Shown in pieces: positions 28,413 through 37,941 of a DNA stretch of 64,000 bases; position 1 is the first letter of the stretch, and the number at the start of each line of letters is the position of its first letter. A program made the position numbers and the translations under genes. A model generated the notes under the pieces. It was given only the letters and a program-made list of their open reading frames with translations, was not told where the DNA came from and did not search any database. This DNA is from Marinobacterium lutimaris (GTDB taxonomy: Bacteria; Pseudomonadota; Gammaproteobacteria; Pseudomonadales; Balneatricaceae). Location: assembly GCF_900108065.1 (NCBI RefSeq), contig NZ_FNVQ01000004.1:248001-312000 (forward strand), read 5' to 3'.

Positions 28413-28847
28413 TTACGCCTCGACTTTACCGCCAGCAGCTTCGATCGCAGCCTGAGCACCTTTGGTCACTTTAAGACCTTTAACGGTGACTGCCTTATTG
28501 ATCTCACCAGACAGGATCACGCGCGCAGTTTTGATTTCCTGCTTGATGATGTCTGCCTGTTTCAGCGCGTCCAGATCAACCACTTCAACGCCAGCTGCAA
28601 CCAGCTCGTTGAGGCGGATCTCAGCGACGTAACGCGCTTTACGGGAGTTGAAGCCAAATTTCGGCAGACGACGCTGGATCGGCATCTGACCGCCTTCAAA
28701 ACCCGGGTTTACACTACCGCCAGAGCGGGATTTCAAACCCTTGTGGCCGCGGCCACCAGTCTTACCCAGACCGGAACCGATACCACGACCGACACGCTTG
28801 GGAGCGTGTTTGGAGCCGGCGCCCGGGCGCAGAGAGTTCAAACGCAT
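28413..28847 (-). CDS. rplO: 50S ribosomal protein L15
   Basis: A 144-residue protein, as in E. coli, with the Gly/Arg-rich N-terminal extension ([16 protein letters not shown] and [10 protein letters not shown]) that threads into 23S rRNA and a globular C-terminal domain. spc operon, 13 bp after rpmD and abutting secY. Confidence 0.98.
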   Translation of the reverse strand: MRLNSLRPGAGSKHAPKRVGRGIGSGLGKTGGRGHKGLKSRSGGSVNPGFEGGQMPIQRRLPKFGFNSRKARYVAEIRLNELVAAGVEVVDLDALKQADIIKQEIKTARVILSGEINKAVTVKGLKVTKGAQAAIEAAGGKVEA

Positions 28848-28860
28848 TGGGTCACTCCTC

Positions 28861-29043
28861 TTACTCGCTAACTACCTGAACCATGTAGTTAACTTTGTTG
28901 ATCATGCCACGTACTGCCGGAGTGTCTTCCACTTCCACAACGTGACCGATGCGGCGCAGGCCCAGGCCCTTCACGCAAGCTTTATGCTTGGGCAGGGTGC
29001 CGATCGGGCTGCGTACCAGTGTTACCTTGATCTTGTCAGCCAT
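28861..29043 (-). CDS. rpmD: 50S ribosomal protein L30
   Basis: A 60-residue protein starting [20 protein letters not shown] with the [15 protein letters not shown] core. It is a small 50S protein of the spc operon, 3 bp after rpsE. Length matches the family (about 59). Confidence 0.97.
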   Translation of the reverse strand: MADKIKVTLVRSPIGTLPKHKACVKGLGLRRIGHVVEVEDTPAVRGMINKVNYMVQVVSE

Positions 29044-29046
29044 GTT

Positions 29047-29550
29047 TTAGCTCCCCAGGATCTCGTCGACAGATTTGCCACGCTTAGCAGCAACATCTTC
29101 CGGTGACTTCATGGAAGCCAGGCCTTTAACGGTCGCACGGACAACGTTTACCGGGTTGGTAGAGCCGTAGCACTTAGCCAGTACGTTGTGAACGCCTGCC
29201 AGTTCGAGAACTGAACGCATAGCGCCACCAGCGATGATACCGGTACCTTCAGAGGCCGGCTGCATGTAAACCTTGGCAGAGCCGTGGTTGGCTTTGACCG
29301 GGTACTGCAGCGTGTGACCGTTCAGGTTAACGCTTACCATGTTGCGACGAGCCTGTTCCATCGCTTTCTGGATAGCGACAGGCACTTCACGCGCCTTGCC
29401 ACGTCCGAAACCGACACGACCATTGCCATCACCAACTACAGTCAGCGCGGTAAAACCGAAAATACGACCGCCTTTGACCACTTTGGCGACACGGTTTACC
29501 TGAACAAGCTTCTCCTGCAGTTCACCGTCTTTCTGTTCGTGATTTGCCAT
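29047..29550 (-). CDS. rpsE: 30S ribosomal protein S5
   Basis: A 167-residue protein, as in E. coli. It has the double-stranded RNA-binding-like domain ([20 protein letters not shown]) and the C-terminal domain with [16 protein letters not shown]5 lies at the mRNA entry channel and affects decoding accuracy; I see no obvious substitution in the spectinomycin loop near residues 20-30. spc operon. Confidence 0.98.
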   Translation of the reverse strand: MANHEQKDGELQEKLVQVNRVAKVVKGGRIFGFTALTVVGDGNGRVGFGRGKAREVPVAIQKAMEQARRNMVSVNLNGHTLQYPVKANHGSAKVYMQPASEGTGIIAGGAMRSVLELAGVHNVLAKCYGSTNPVNVVRATVKGLASMKSPEDVAAKRGKSVDEILGS

Positions 29551-29561
29551 ATTCGAAACCT

Positions 29562-29912
29562 TTAGAATTCCAGGCCGCCTTCGCGAGCAGCATCAGCAAG
29601 CGCTGCTACACGACCGTGGTATTTGAAACCTGAGCGGTCAAACGCAACCTGAGTAACACCAGCTTCTTTCGCACGGGATGCGATCAGAGCGCCGACCTTC
29701 TTGGCCGCTTCGATGTTACCGGTAAAACCTTCGCGCAGATCTTTCTCAACAGTAGAGGCGCTAGCGAGCACCTGGCTGCCGTCGGCAGCGATGACCTGAG
29801 CGTAGATGTGACGCGGGGTGCGGTTGACGCACAGACGTACGGCGCCCTGTTCACGCATGTTAGCGCGAGCGCGGCGAGCACGACGGATACGAGCTTCTTT
29901 CTTTACGTTCAT
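29562..29912 (-). CDS. rplR: 50S ribosomal protein L18
   Basis: A 116-residue protein with the basic N-terminus [18 protein letters not shown] and the [12 protein letters not shown] block near the C-terminus. It binds 5S rRNA with L5 in the central protuberance. spc operon, between rplF and rpsE. Confidence 0.98.
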   Translation of the reverse strand: MNVKKEARIRRARRARANMREQGAVRLCVNRTPRHIYAQVIAADGSQVLASASTVEKDLREGFTGNIEAAKKVGALIASRAKEAGVTQVAFDRSGFKYHGRVAALADAAREGGLEF

Positions 29913-29921
29913 GACCCTGCC

Positions 29922-30455
29922 TTACTTCTTCTTAGCCTCTTTGCGGCGTACAAATTCGTCGGCATAACGAACACCCTTGCCTTTGTAAGGCTCAGGCGGA
30001 CGGAAACCGCGAACTTCTGCAGCCACCTGACCAACAGACTGCTTATCAGCGCCGCTGATAATCACTGTGGTCGGATTAGGAGTTTCCGCAGAAACGCCTT
30101 CAGGCAGTTCGTAATCGATCGGGTGAGAGAAGCCCAGGGTCAGGTTCAGAACCTTGCCTTTGGCTGCAGCACGGTAACCCACGCCCTGCAGCGTCAGGGT
30201 TTTAGTAAAGCCTTCGCTTACGCCGACCACCATGTTGTTAACCAGTGAGCGTACGGTGCCGGTCAGAGCCATAGAGGTCTTGGAGCCGTCGCGCGGCGCG
30301 AAGGTCAGTTCGCCTTCAGCCTGCTCAACGGAGACAACCGGATGTACGTCCAGAACGAGCTGGCCATTTTTACCCTTGGCGGTAACAGCCTGGCCATCGA
30401 TCTTGATTTCAACGCCTGACGGTACTGCTACGGGTTTCTTCGCAATTCGTGACAT
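29922..30455 (-). CDS. rplF: 50S ribosomal protein L6
   Basis: A 177-residue protein, as in E. coli, starting [17 protein letters not shown] with duplicated RNA-binding domains and the C-terminal [16 protein letters not shown] block that contacts 23S rRNA near the sarcin-ricin loop. spc operon, 11 bp after rpsH. Confidence 0.98.
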   Translation of the reverse strand: MSRIAKKPVAVPSGVEIKIDGQAVTAKGKNGQLVLDVHPVVSVEQAEGELTFAPRDGSKTSMALTGTVRSLVNNMVVGVSEGFTKTLTLQGVGYRAAAKGKVLNLTLGFSHPIDYELPEGVSAETPNPTTVIISGADKQSVGQVAAEVRGFRPPEPYKGKGVRYADEFVRRKEAKKK

Positions 30456-30466
30456 CGGAATACCTC

Positions 30467-30859
30467 TTAGAAGACCGTGCAGACAACTTCACCACCGATT
30501 CCCGCTTCACGAGCGGCGCGATCGGTCATGACGCCTTTGCTGGTTGAGATAATTGCGACACCGAGACCATCAGCGACTTTCGGCAGCTCACCTACGTTTT
30601 TGTACACACGCAGACTGGGGCGGCTAACACGCTTAATGCTTTCGATAACCGGCTTACCTTCGAAGTATTTCAGTTCGATGGTCAGTACCGGCTTAACATC
30701 ACCTTCTACTGCGTAGTCAGCAATGTAACCTTCCTCTTTCAGAACCTGGGCAACAGCCAGCTTCTGCTTGGAGGACGGCAGGGACACAGCCTGTTTCTCA
30801 GCCATGTGTCCGTTACGGATACGGGTGAACATATCCGCGAGTGTGTCTTGCATACTCAT
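30467..30859 (-). CDS. rpsH: 30S ribosomal protein S8
   Basis: A 130-residue protein starting [17 protein letters not shown] and ending [13 protein letters not shown], with the [15 protein letters not shown]-binding segment. S8 binds the 16S central domain and in E. coli represses the spc operon by binding mRNA near the rplX-rplE junction. The 92-bp gap before it (from rpsN) is longer than its neighbours. Confidence 0.98.
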   Translation of the reverse strand: MSMQDTLADMFTRIRNGHMAEKQAVSLPSSKQKLAVAQVLKEEGYIADYAVEGDVKPVLTIELKYFEGKPVIESIKRVSRPSLRVYKNVGELPKVADGLGVAIISTSKGVMTDRAAREAGIGGEVVCTVF

Positions 30860-30951
30860 GCTTTTAACATCCTCTTAGTGCAGCGCGGCGCGGTAGCGAA
30901 GCCCTCACGGGTTTCGCCCAGACCGCCGTGCTTACCGTTAAGCGAGTGGAC

Positions 30952-31257
30952 TTACCAGCTCGCCTTCTTCAGGCCCGGGACATCGCCACGCATCGCAGCT
31001 TCGCGCAGTTTGTTACGGCACAGTCCGAACTTACGGTATACACCGTGCGGACGACCGGTCACCTGGCAACGACGCTGTTTGCGTACCGGGCTAGCATCAC
31101 GCGGCAGCTTCTGCAGCGCGATCTGTGCTTCCCAAACCTCATCTTCTGAGCTGTTCGGGCTAGCAACAATTGCTTTGAGCTGAGCGCGTTTAGCGGCGTA
31201 TTTGTTCACCAGCTTTTCACGCTTGAGCTCACGATTGATCATAGAAACTTTAGCCAT
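30952..31257 (-). CDS. rpsN: 30S ribosomal protein S14 (zinc-free form)
   Basis: A 101-residue protein, the long C-minus type as in E. coli, lacking the CxxC zinc motifs. It starts [17 protein letters not shown] and ends with [12 protein letters not shown]14 sits in the 30S head. spc operon, between rplE and rpsH. Confidence 0.98.
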   Translation of the reverse strand: MAKVSMINRELKREKLVNKYAAKRAQLKAIVASPNSSEDEVWEAQIALQKLPRDASPVRKQRRCQVTGRPHGVYRKFGLCRNKLREAAMRGDVPGLKKASW

Positions 31258-31272
31258 GGTTCAATCCCTGTC

Positions 31273-31812
31273 TTATTTCTTGAACGGGAACTGCAGCGCA
31301 GCCAGAAGAGCACGACCTTCGTCGTTGTTCTTCGCCGTAGTGGTAATAGTGATATCGAGACCACGCAGCTTATCGACTTTGTCGTAGTCGATTTCCGGGA
31401 AGATGATCTGCTCTTTCACACCCATGCTGTAGTTACCGCGGCCGTCGAATGACTTGGAGCTGAGACCACGGAAGTCGCGGATACGCGGGATGGAGATATC
31501 GACCAGACGGTCGAGGAATTCCCACATGCGCTCGCCACGCAGAGTAACCTTGCAGCCAATCGGCCAGCCTTCACGTACCTTGAAGCCCGCGATAGATTTG
31601 CGTGCTTTGGTAACGATCGGCTTCTGACCAGCGATGGCGGTCATATCAGCAACAGCGTTTTCAAGCTGCTTCTTGTCACCCAGAGCTTCACCAACACCCA
31701 TGTTCAGGGTGATTTTGGTGATGCGGGGAACTGCCATCACGTTCGGGGAGCTCAGCTCTTCTTTCAGCTGGCCCTTAACTTCATTTTCGTAAAGCGCTTT
31801 CAGTCTGGACAT
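31273..31812 (-). CDS. rplE: 50S ribosomal protein L5
   Basis: A 179-residue protein, the E. coli length when started at the ATG at 31810-31812 ([13 protein letters not shown]). A TTG three codons earlier is in frame but not family-like. It contains [15 protein letters not shown] and the [19 protein letters not shown] segment. L5 binds 5S rRNA and the P-site tRNA. spc operon, 15 bp after rplX. Confidence 0.97.
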   Translation of the reverse strand: MSRLKALYENEVKGQLKEELSSPNVMAVPRITKITLNMGVGEALGDKKQLENAVADMTAIAGQKPIVTKARKSIAGFKVREGWPIGCKVTLRGERMWEFLDRLVDISIPRIRDFRGLSSKSFDGRGNYSMGVKEQIIFPEIDYDKVDKLRGLDITITTTAKNNDEGRALLAALQFPFKK

Positions 31813-31827
31813 TTGCACCAACCTCTC

Positions 31828-32151
31828 TTACTTATCTCCGGCGACGAGCTCGCCGGTGGACTTGAAGAAACGTACCTTGGTGCCGTCTTCAAGCAGCTTG
31901 AAGCCTACACGATCACCCTTGCCGGTCTGAGCGTTGAAGATAGCAACGTTGGAGGTAGCGATAGCCGCTTCCTTCTCAACAATGCCACCCTGCTGCTGCA
32001 GCATCGGGTTCGGCTTCTGGTGTTTCTTAATCATGTTGATGCCAGACACGATCAGACGATCGTTTTCCAGGACGCGCATGACTTTGCCACGCTTGCCCTT
32101 GTCTTTTCCTGCGATCACGATGACTTCATCGTCGCGACGAATCTTACGCAT
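31828..32151 (-). CDS. rplX: 50S ribosomal protein L24
   Basis: A 107-residue protein with the KOW motif [18 protein letters not shown] near the start. L24 initiates assembly of the 50S subunit by binding the 5' end of 23S rRNA. It follows rplN after an unusually long 100-bp gap that holds a terminator-like hairpin. Confidence 0.97.
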   Translation of the reverse strand: MRKIRRDDEVIVIAGKDKGKRGKVMRVLENDRLIVSGINMIKKHQKPNPMLQQQGGIVEKEAAIATSNVAIFNAQTGKGDRVGFKLLEDGTKVRFFKSTGELVAGDK

Positions 32152-32190
32152 TTAGATTTACCTTCGTTTCCTACTACCTTCCTCATGCTC

Positions 32191-32223
32191 AAAAACGCCA
32201 AGCCCTCTCGGGATTGGCGTTTT
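32191..32223 (-). terminator. Terminator-like hairpin between rplN and rplX
   Basis: AAAACGCCAA (32192-32201) pairs with TTGGCGTTTT (32214-32223). The inner CCC/GGG pair extends the stem past one G-A mismatch to a TCTC loop. On the minus strand a T-run (A-run at 32191-32195) follows. It looks like an intrinsic terminator inside the spc operon. A second small hairpin (CCCTGA/TCAGGG, 32232-32249) lies just upstream. Confidence 0.7.
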
Positions 32224-32251
32224 CGCAAGAGCCCTGAATTAAATCAGGGTC

Positions 32252-32620
32252 TTAGAGCACTTCAGGCGCCAGGGAAATGATCTTCATGAACTTCTCAGAG
32301 CGAAGTTCACGCGTTACTGGGCCGAAGATACGAGTACCGATAGGTGCATCGTTGTTGTTCAACAGAACCGCAGAGTTAGTATCAAAGCGGATCAGTGAAC
32401 CGTCAGGACGACGAACACCTTTACGGGTACGCACTACGACAGCCTTAAGGACCTGGCCTTTTTTGACCTTACCGCGCGGAATCGCTTCTTTAACGGTGAC
32501 TTTGATAATGTCACCAACAGAAGCGTAACGACGGTGAGAACCACCCAGGACCTTAATACACTGCACACGCTTGGCGCCGCTGTTGTCAGCCACATCAAGC
32601 ATCGTTTCAGTCTGAATCAT
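32252..32620 (-). CDS. rplN: 50S ribosomal protein L14
   Basis: A 122-residue protein, nearly E. coli length, starting [17 protein letters not shown] and ending [12 protein letters not shown]14 sits at the subunit interface near the GTPase factor site. It is the first gene of the spc operon, after a gap holding a candidate promoter and a hairpin. Confidence 0.98.
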   Translation of the reverse strand: MIQTETMLDVADNSGAKRVQCIKVLGGSHRRYASVGDIIKVTVKEAIPRGKVKKGQVLKAVVVRTRKGVRRPDGSLIRFDTNSAVLLNNNDAPIGTRIFGPVTRELRSEKFMKIISLAPEVL

Positions 32621-32646
32621 GGTCTACTCCACAAACTTATTTCCAG

Positions 32647-32668
32647 TCGCCTGCCTCACAGCAGGCGA
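32647..32668 (-). other. Hairpin between S10 and spc operons
   Basis: TCGCCTGC (32647-32654) and GCAGGCGA (32661-32668) form a perfect 8-bp stem with a 6-nt loop in the rpsQ-rplN gap, downstream of the candidate spc promoter. There is no T-run, so it is likely in the 5' leader of rplN mRNA. Confidence 0.5.
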
Positions 32669-32697
32669 ACCGGCAACTTGGAGCAGCAAGGCGCAAT

Positions 32698-32726
32698 ATA
32701 TTACACCTTAGCTGCGCGCTCTTCAA
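32698..32726 (-). promoter_or_regulatory. Candidate spc-operon promoter
   Basis: On the minus strand TTGAAG (32721-32726), a 17-bp spacer and TAATAT (32698-32703) are followed by ATTGCGCC. The -35 lies within the 3' end of rpsQ. The place matches Pspc of E. coli, between rpsQ and rplN. Confidence 0.55.
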
Positions 32727-32964
32727 TGCGAACCAGAGACCAAGTTTTGGTCTTGGACAGCGGGCGAGTTTCGGCGATGGTCACCAGGTCACCCATCTGA
32801 CACTCATTCTTCTCATCGTGAGCGTGCAGTTTGGTAGAGCGTTTGATGTACTTGCCGTAAAGCGGGTGCTTCTCACGACGCTCGACCAGAACTGTGATGG
32901 TCTTATCCATCTTGTCACTTACGACCTTGCCGGTCACAGTACGAGTACGTTTTTCAGCGCTCAT
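32701..32964 (-). CDS. rpsQ: 30S ribosomal protein S17
   Basis: An 87-residue OB-fold protein with [20 protein letters not shown] and [16 protein letters not shown]. It binds the 16S 5' domain early in assembly. Last gene of the S10 operon, overlapping rpmC by 4 bp. Confidence 0.98.
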   Translation of the reverse strand: MSAEKRTRTVTGKVVSDKMDKTITVLVERREKHPLYGKYIKRSTKLHAHDEKNECQMGDLVTIAETRPLSKTKTWSLVRIEERAAKV

Positions 32965-33158
32965 TTAGCCACCTGCTTTTCTGTGAGTACTGTCTTAACG
33001 CGAGCGATGTCGCGACGAACCTGACCCAGCAGGTGCGTCTGTGCCAGCTGGCCAGTTGCCTTCTGCATACGCAGGTTGAACTGGTCCTTCAGAAGATCCA
33101 GCAGAGACTGCTGCAGCTCTTCTACGGACTTGTCACGCAGTTCTTGTGCTTTCATCAC
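32961..33158 (-). CDS. rpmC: 50S ribosomal protein L29
   Basis: A 65-residue helical protein starting [17 protein letters not shown] with [20 protein letters not shown], located beside the exit tunnel where SRP and trigger factor dock. It overlaps both neighbours by 4 bp (rplP and rpsQ). The second Met could be the start. Confidence 0.96.
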   Translation of the reverse strand: MMKAQELRDKSVEELQQSLLDLLKDQFNLRMQKATGQLAQTHLLGQVRRDIARVKTVLTEKQVAK

Positions 33159-33568
33159 ATCACCGTCCGCTTAACAAAGGTTGTCTGAACCGGCAGCTTG
33201 GCGGCCGCCAGGGCGAAGGCTTCCTGAGCCAGATCTTCCGGAACACCGCTCATTTCGAACAGTACTTTACCCGGCTGAATCTGAGCGACCCAGTACTCCA
33301 CGTTACCCTTACCTTTACCCATACGAACTTCAAGCGGCTTGGTAGTGATCGGCTTGTCCGGGAAAATACGGATCCAGATCTTACCACCACGCTTTACGTG
33401 ACGAGTCATGGTACGACGGGCAGCTTCGATCTGACGCGCTGTAATACGACCGCGATCAGTCGCTTTCAGAGCGAATTCACCAAAGCTGACCTTGCTACCG
33501 CGCTGCGCCAGACCACGGTTGCGGCCTTTGTGCATTTTGCGGAATTTGAGACGTTTCGGTTGCAGCAT
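33155..33568 (-). CDS. rplP: 50S ribosomal protein L16
   Basis: A 137-residue protein starting [17 protein letters not shown] with the [21 protein letters not shown] segment. L16 helps place the A-site tRNA acceptor arm. The Arg hydroxylation site region (residues 79-83) appears as PLEVR. S10 operon. Confidence 0.98.
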   Translation of the reverse strand: MLQPKRLKFRKMHKGRNRGLAQRGSKVSFGEFALKATDRGRITARQIEAARRTMTRHVKRGGKIWIRIFPDKPITTKPLEVRMGKGKGNVEYWVAQIQPGKVLFEMSGVPEDLAQEAFALAAAKLPVQTTFVKRTVM

Positions 33569-33579
33569 TGACGTCTACC

Positions 33580-34260
33580 TCACTTACCTTTCTTCGCAGG
33601 CGCTTTCTTCTCGGCACGAACCTGTTCCAGGCCGCCGAGGATCTCGCCTTTGAAGATCCATACTTTCACGCCGATCACACCGTAAGTGGTGTGCGCTTCA
33701 TAGGTGGCGTAGTCGATATCAGCACGCAGGGTGTGCAGGGGCACACGACCTTCGCGGTACCATTCGGTACGTGCGATTTCAGCGCCACCGAGACGGCCAC
33801 CCAGCTGAATCTTGATACCTTTAGCGCCGATACGCATAGCGTTCTGAACCGCGCGCTTCATGGCACGACGGAACATTACGCGGCGCTCGAGCTGGCTGGC
33901 TACGCCCTGGGCGACCAGCTTGGCATCCAGATCCGGCTTGCGTACTTCTTCGATGTTGATGTGAACAGGCACACCCATCATCTCAGAAACAGCGTTACGC
34001 AGCTTCTCGACATCCTCACCCTTCTTACCGATAACGATACCCGGGCGGGCTGTATGGATAGTGATACGTGCGTTCTGAGCCGGACGCTCGATCTCGATAC
34101 GGCTTACAGACGCGTTCTTCAGCTGTCCTTCCAGGTAGCTACGTACCTGAAGATCGTTCAGCAGTTTGTTGGCATAGTCGGCTTTGTCGGCGTACCACAC
34201 AGAAGTGTGATCCTTAATGACACCAAGCCGAATACCGGTCGGGTTTACTTTCTGACCCAT
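33580..34260 (-). CDS. rpsC: 30S ribosomal protein S3
   Basis: A 226-residue protein with an N-terminal KH domain ([14 protein letters not shown] near residue 50, the GxxG loop) and a C-terminal S3 domain, ending in a Lys/Ala-rich tail. It helps form the mRNA entry helicase with S4 and S5. S10 operon, 25 bp after rplV. Confidence 0.98.
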   Translation of the reverse strand: MGQKVNPTGIRLGVIKDHTSVWYADKADYANKLLNDLQVRSYLEGQLKNASVSRIEIERPAQNARITIHTARPGIVIGKKGEDVEKLRNAVSEMMGVPVHINIEEVRKPDLDAKLVAQGVASQLERRVMFRRAMKRAVQNAMRIGAKGIKIQLGGRLGGAEIARTEWYREGRVPLHTLRADIDYATYEAHTTYGVIGVKVWIFKGEILGGLEQVRAEKKAPAKKGK

Positions 34261-34285
34261 ATCAAACTCTCCTGGCTTTCAGCGC

Positions 34286-34615
34286 TTAGTCAGCGACCTT
34301 GACGGTGATGTGTGAGGTACGCTTCAGAATGCGATCAGCGCGGCCTTTGGCACGCGGCATGATGCGCTTCATAGTCATACCTTCATCAACGAAGATTGCA
34401 GACACGCGCAGTTCGTCGACATCAGCGCCTTCGTTATGCTCTGCGTTTGCAATTGCAGACTCCAGCACCTTCTTGACGAGATCAGCACCTTTCTTGTTGC
34501 TGAACGCCAGGATATTCAGAGCTTCGCCCACAGACTTACCACGGATCTGATCTGCGACCAGACGGGCCTTCTGGGCGGAGATGCGGGCGCCTTTATGCTT
34601 GGCGATAACTTCCAT
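34286..34615 (-). CDS. rplV: 50S ribosomal protein L22
   Basis: A 109-residue protein starting [19 protein letters not shown] and ending [11 protein letters not shown]. Its beta hairpin (about residues 80-98, [16 protein letters not shown]) lines the exit tunnel. Two ATG codons are adjacent; I take the second because it gives better spacing to the AGGGG site and the family N-terminus. S10 operon. Confidence 0.97.
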   Translation of the reverse strand: MEVIAKHKGARISAQKARLVADQIRGKSVGEALNILAFSNKKGADLVKKVLESAIANAEHNEGADVDELRVSAIFVDEGMTMKRIMPRAKGRADRILKRTSHITVKVAD

Positions 34616-34625
34616 CATCTACCCC

Positions 34626-34904
34626 TTACTTCTTCTTGGCCTTCTTGTCGGCTGCATGACCGCGGTATGTACGAGTAGCAGCGAACTCACCTAGTTTATG
34701 ACCGACCATGTCTTCGGTGATGAACACCGGGACATGCTGACGGCCGTTATGTACTGCAATCGTCAGCCCGACAAAGTTCGGGAAGACAGTAGAACGACGT
34801 GACCAGGTCTTGATCGGACGACGCTCGTTAGCTTCGATTGCAGCTTCTACCTTTTTCAGCAGGTGAAGGTCGATAAACGGACCTTTCTTCAGTGAACGTG
34901 GCAC
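34626..34904 (-). CDS. rpsS: 30S ribosomal protein S19
   Basis: A 92-residue protein, as in E. coli, starting [16 protein letters not shown] and ending with a lysine-rich tail. It binds the 30S head with S13. S10 operon, between rplB and rplV. Confidence 0.98.
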   Translation of the reverse strand: MPRSLKKGPFIDLHLLKKVEAAIEANERRPIKTWSRRSTVFPNFVGLTIAVHNGRQHVPVFITEDMVGHKLGEFAATRTYRGHAADKKAKKK

Positions 34905-34916
34905 AGCTGATTCCTC

Positions 34917-35744
34917 TTATTTAGCCTGACGACGGCGTACGATCAGTTTATCGGTACGCTTGTTCTTACGGGTTTTGTGACCCTTGGTCGGAACGCCCCA
35001 CGGAGTAACCGGGTGACGACCACCAGAGGTACGACCCTCACCACCACCGTGCGGGTGATCAACCGGGTTCATCGCCACACCGCGAACGGTCGGGCGAACA
35101 CCACGCCAGCGCTTAGCACCGGCTTTACCCAGCTGACGCAGGCTGTGTTCAGAGTTGCTCACTTCACCCAGGGTCGCGCGGCACTCGGCCAGAACCTTGC
35201 GCATTTCGCCAGAGCGCAGACGCAGAGTAGCGTAAGCACCATCGCGAGCGACCAGCTGAGCAGAAGCACCCGCAGAGCGAGCCAGCTGTGCACCTTTACC
35301 AGGCTTGAGTTCGACACAATGCACGGTGCTACCCAGCGGCACGTTGCGCAGCGGCATAGCGTTACCCGGCTTGATGTCGGCGATTTCACCAGACTGCACT
35401 GCAGCACCAGCTGTCAGACCTTTAGGAGCGATAATGTAGCGACGCTCGCCATCGGCGTATTTCAGCAGCGCGATGTGCGCAGAACGGTTAGGATCGTATT
35501 CAACACGCTCGATTACAGCGGGGATACCATCCTTGTTGCGACGGAAGTCGATGACGCGGTAGTGATGCTTGTGACCACCGCCAATGTGACGGGTAGTGAT
35601 CCGTCCATTGTTGTTACGACCGCCAGTCTTAGCGTTTTTCTCGACCAGAGCTGCGTGCGGCTTACCCTTGTACAGGTCAGCACCGCTTACCTTAACGACG
35701 TGACGACGTCCGGCAGAGGTCGGCTTTGCTTTAACGATTGCCAT
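34917..35744 (-). CDS. rplB: 50S ribosomal protein L2
   Basis: A 275-residue protein. It has [18 protein letters not shown] near residue 53 and the conserved [13 protein letters not shown] loop near residue 227 that reaches toward the peptidyl transferase centre. Length matches the family (273). S10 operon, 14 bp after rplW. Confidence 0.99.
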   Translation of the reverse strand: MAIVKAKPTSAGRRHVVKVSGADLYKGKPHAALVEKNAKTGGRNNNGRITTRHIGGGHKHHYRVIDFRRNKDGIPAVIERVEYDPNRSAHIALLKYADGERRYIIAPKGLTAGAAVQSGEIADIKPGNAMPLRNVPLGSTVHCVELKPGKGAQLARSAGASAQLVARDGAYATLRLRSGEMRKVLAECRATLGEVSNSEHSLRQLGKAGAKRWRGVRPTVRGVAMNPVDHPHGGGEGRTSGGRHPVTPWGVPTKGHKTRKNKRTDKLIVRRRQAK

Positions 35745-35758
35745 TATTCAAACCCCTC

Positions 35759-36055
35759 TTATTCGCCAGCCAGGAAATCGATCTCAGAACCGTCGGCCAG
35801 TCGAACGTACGCTTTACGAACATCAGAGCGCTTACCCATGCCACGCTGAGTGCGCTTGGTTTTGCCCTTGATGTTCAGTACGTTGACGCCTTCAACTTTT
35901 ACGTTGAACAGTTCTTCAACCGCTTTCTTGATTTCCGGCTTGGTCGCGTCTGAAGAAACGCGGAACACTACCTGCTGGGTACCCTCAGCGACGATAGTGG
36001 CCTTCTCAGAGATGTGCGGACCGAGCAGCACTTTATAGATGCGTTCCGGGTTCAT
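35759..36055 (-). CDS. rplW: 50S ribosomal protein L23
   Basis: A 98-residue protein starting [20 protein letters not shown], the docking site for trigger factor and SRP at the tunnel exit. It overlaps rplD by 4 bp (ATGA). S10 operon. Confidence 0.98.
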   Translation of the reverse strand: MNPERIYKVLLGPHISEKATIVAEGTQQVVFRVSSDATKPEIKKAVEELFNVKVEGVNVLNIKGKTKRTQRGMGKRSDVRKAYVRLADGSEIDFLAGE

Positions 36056-36657
36056 GCGTACACCTCCTCGATCTTCTTGAGTGCCGGCACGGTGATCAGA
36101 ACCTTTTCAAAACCAACCAGGCTAACCGGGTCGATACCAGCAGCATCGCGTACGTCAACGTGCGGTACGTTACGTGCAGCCAGGTACAGGTTCTGTTCTA
36201 CGTCTTCAGTGATCAGCAGCGCGTTGTCCAGCTCAAGCTCTTTCAGCTTGGCGATAAACGGCTTGGTCTTCGGTGCTTCGACAGCGAACTCTTCTACAAC
36301 AACGAGACGCTCCTGACGCACCAGCTCAGACAGGATGCAGCGCATCGCAGCGCGGTACATCTTCTTGTTAACCTTCTGAGCGAAGTCACGCGGCTGCGCA
36401 GCGAAAGTGACACCACCGGTGCGCCAGATCGGCGAACGGGTAGTACCCTGACGAGCACGACCGGTACCCTTCTGACGGAAGGGCTTTGCACCACCGCCGG
36501 AAACGGCAGCGCGGTTTTTCTGGGCTTTGGTACCCTGACGGCCAGCTGCCATGTAAGCAGTAACGACCTGGTGTACCAGTGCCTCATTGAACTCTTTACC
36601 AAAAGCCAGTTCGGATACTTCAACCGAACCGTTGGCTCCAGTCAGATTCAGATTCAT
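36052..36657 (-). CDS. rplD: 50S ribosomal protein L4
   Basis: A 201-residue protein, as in E. coli, with the tunnel loop [19 protein letters not shown] near residues 58-76. In E. coli L4 also represses its own S10 operon by acting on the leader. The S10 leader here is short, so the same mechanism is uncertain. Confidence 0.98.
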   Translation of the reverse strand: MNLNLTGANGSVEVSELAFGKEFNEALVHQVVTAYMAAGRQGTKAQKNRAAVSGGGAKPFRQKGTGRARQGTTRSPIWRTGGVTFAAQPRDFAQKVNKKMYRAAMRCILSELVRQERLVVVEEFAVEAPKTKPFIAKLKELELDNALLITEDVEQNLYLAARNVPHVDVRDAAGIDPVSLVGFEKVLITVPALKKIEEVYA

Positions 36658-36668
36658 GGAAACCTCCC

Positions 36669-37307
36669 TCAGCCGCGTGCTTTAACAGCAGGTTTAACGA
36701 TGACGTCACCGCCCGGAGCGCCAGGAACAGCACCCTTGACGATCAGCAGATTACGCTCAGCGTCAACGCGCACGATTTCCAGAGTCTGGACTGTGCAGCG
36801 CTCGGCGCCCATGTGACCTGCCATCTTCTTACCTTTGAAGACACGACCCGGGGTCTGGCACTGACCAATGGAACCCGGAGCACGGTGAGAAAGAGAGTTA
36901 CCGTGAGTCATATCCTGGGTACGGAAGTTCCAGCGCTTAACGCCGCCCTGGAAGCCTTTACCTTTAGACTGACCTGTTACGTCAACTTTCTGACCTGCTT
37001 CGAAGCGCTCAACTGTCAGCGCGTCGCCGACGTTGATTCCCTCATCACCATTCACGCGGAACTCCCACAAACCGCGACCGGCTTCGACGCCAGCCTTGGC
37101 AAAGTGACCAGCTTCCGGCTTAGACAGGCGGTTAGCCTTCTTAGCACCGGTAGTCACCTGCACTGCAGCGTAGCCGTCAGCTTCAACTGACTTAACGCTG
37201 GTTACACGGTTCGGTTCCACCTCGATGACGGTGACTGGCACGGACACGCCCTCATCTGTGAAGATGCGAGTCATACCCGCTTTACGTCCGATAAGTCCTA
37301 CAGACAT
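36669..37307 (-). CDS. rplC: 50S ribosomal protein L3
   Basis: A 212-residue protein starting [20 protein letters not shown] with [18 protein letters not shown] near residue 115 and [21 protein letters not shown] near 147, the region reaching the peptidyl transferase centre. It is an early assembly protein. S10 operon, 111 bp after rpsJ, a gap with nothing else recognisable. Confidence 0.98.
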   Translation of the reverse strand: MSVGLIGRKAGMTRIFTDEGVSVPVTVIEVEPNRVTSVKSVEADGYAAVQVTTGAKKANRLSKPEAGHFAKAGVEAGRGLWEFRVNGDEGINVGDALTVERFEAGQKVDVTGQSKGKGFQGGVKRWNFRTQDMTHGNSLSHRAPGSIGQCQTPGRVFKGKKMAGHMGAERCTVQTLEIVRVDAERNLLIVKGAVPGAPGGDVIVKPAVKARG

Positions 37308-37418
37308 TTTTTTACCTCTTGCCAGTTGTGTACGGGGCTGTCACCCGCTATGGCTGCCCTTTTCAGGAGCATTCCACAAATAGCGCTTCATTAAGTTAAT
37401 AATTCTGCGCAGTGCTGA

Positions 37419-37730
37419 TTAGCCGAGGCTGATCTGCACTTCGACACCCGCAGCCAGATCCAGCTTCATCAGTGCGTCGACAGTTTTTTCTGTCGGCTCA
37501 ACGATGTCGAGGACTCGCTTGTGCGTACGGATTTCGTACTGATCACGCGCGTCTTTGTTGACGTGCGGAGAAACCAGGACGGTGTAACGCTCTTTGCGGG
37601 TAGGAAGTGGGATCGGACCACACACCTGAGCACCGGTCCGCTTTGCAGTCTCAACGATCTCCAGAGCGGATGAGTCGATCAGGCGATGATCAAAAGCCTT
37701 CAGACGAATTCTGATTTTTTGGTTCTGCAT
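37419..37730 (-). CDS. rpsJ: 30S ribosomal protein S10
   Basis: A 103-residue protein starting [19 protein letters not shown], the E. coli N-terminus, and ending EVQISLG. S10 is also NusE, the antitermination partner of NusB and NusG. I use the ATG at 37728-37730; an in-frame GTG three codons earlier has a better spaced AGGA, so the exact start is open. First gene of the S10 operon. Confidence 0.96.
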   Translation of the reverse strand: MQNQKIRIRLKAFDHRLIDSSALEIVETAKRTGAQVCGPIPLPTRKERYTVLVSPHVNKDARDQYEIRTHKRVLDIVEPTEKTVDALMKLDLAAGVEVQISLG

Positions 37731-37800
37731 TCTGATCACGCATTTCCTGTAAGTTTCATTACGGCAATAGCCGACCTCCCCTCGGTTAAAGGGGACGCAA

Positions 37801-37829
37801 ATTTTACTCAGGGGCCGAGCCAGCGTCAA
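37801..37829 (-). promoter_or_regulatory. S10-operon promoter
   Basis: On the minus strand TTGACG (37824-37829), an exact 17-bp spacer and TAAAAT (37801-37806) form a near-consensus sigma70 promoter. It lies about 70 bp before rpsJ and just after the tuf terminator. The predicted leader is only about 64 nt, shorter than the E. coli L4-regulated leader. Confidence 0.9.
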
Positions 37830-37892
37830 CAGAAAAGGTACAAATTTTAACCAATACGCAGTAAGGGGCTCTGCGCTTTCGGAGAGGTATAC

Positions 37893-37922
37893 AAAAAAGG
37901 CCCTCGAATGAGGGCCTTTTTT
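37893..37922 (-). terminator. Terminator of the str operon after tuf
   Basis: GGCCCT (37899-37904) and AGGGCC (37911-37916) with a 6-nt loop, flanked by six A and six T, lie 20 bp after the tuf stop. It separates the str and S10 operons. Confidence 0.93.
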
Positions 37923-37941
37923 AAGCGTTCAGCTTGTTGGA

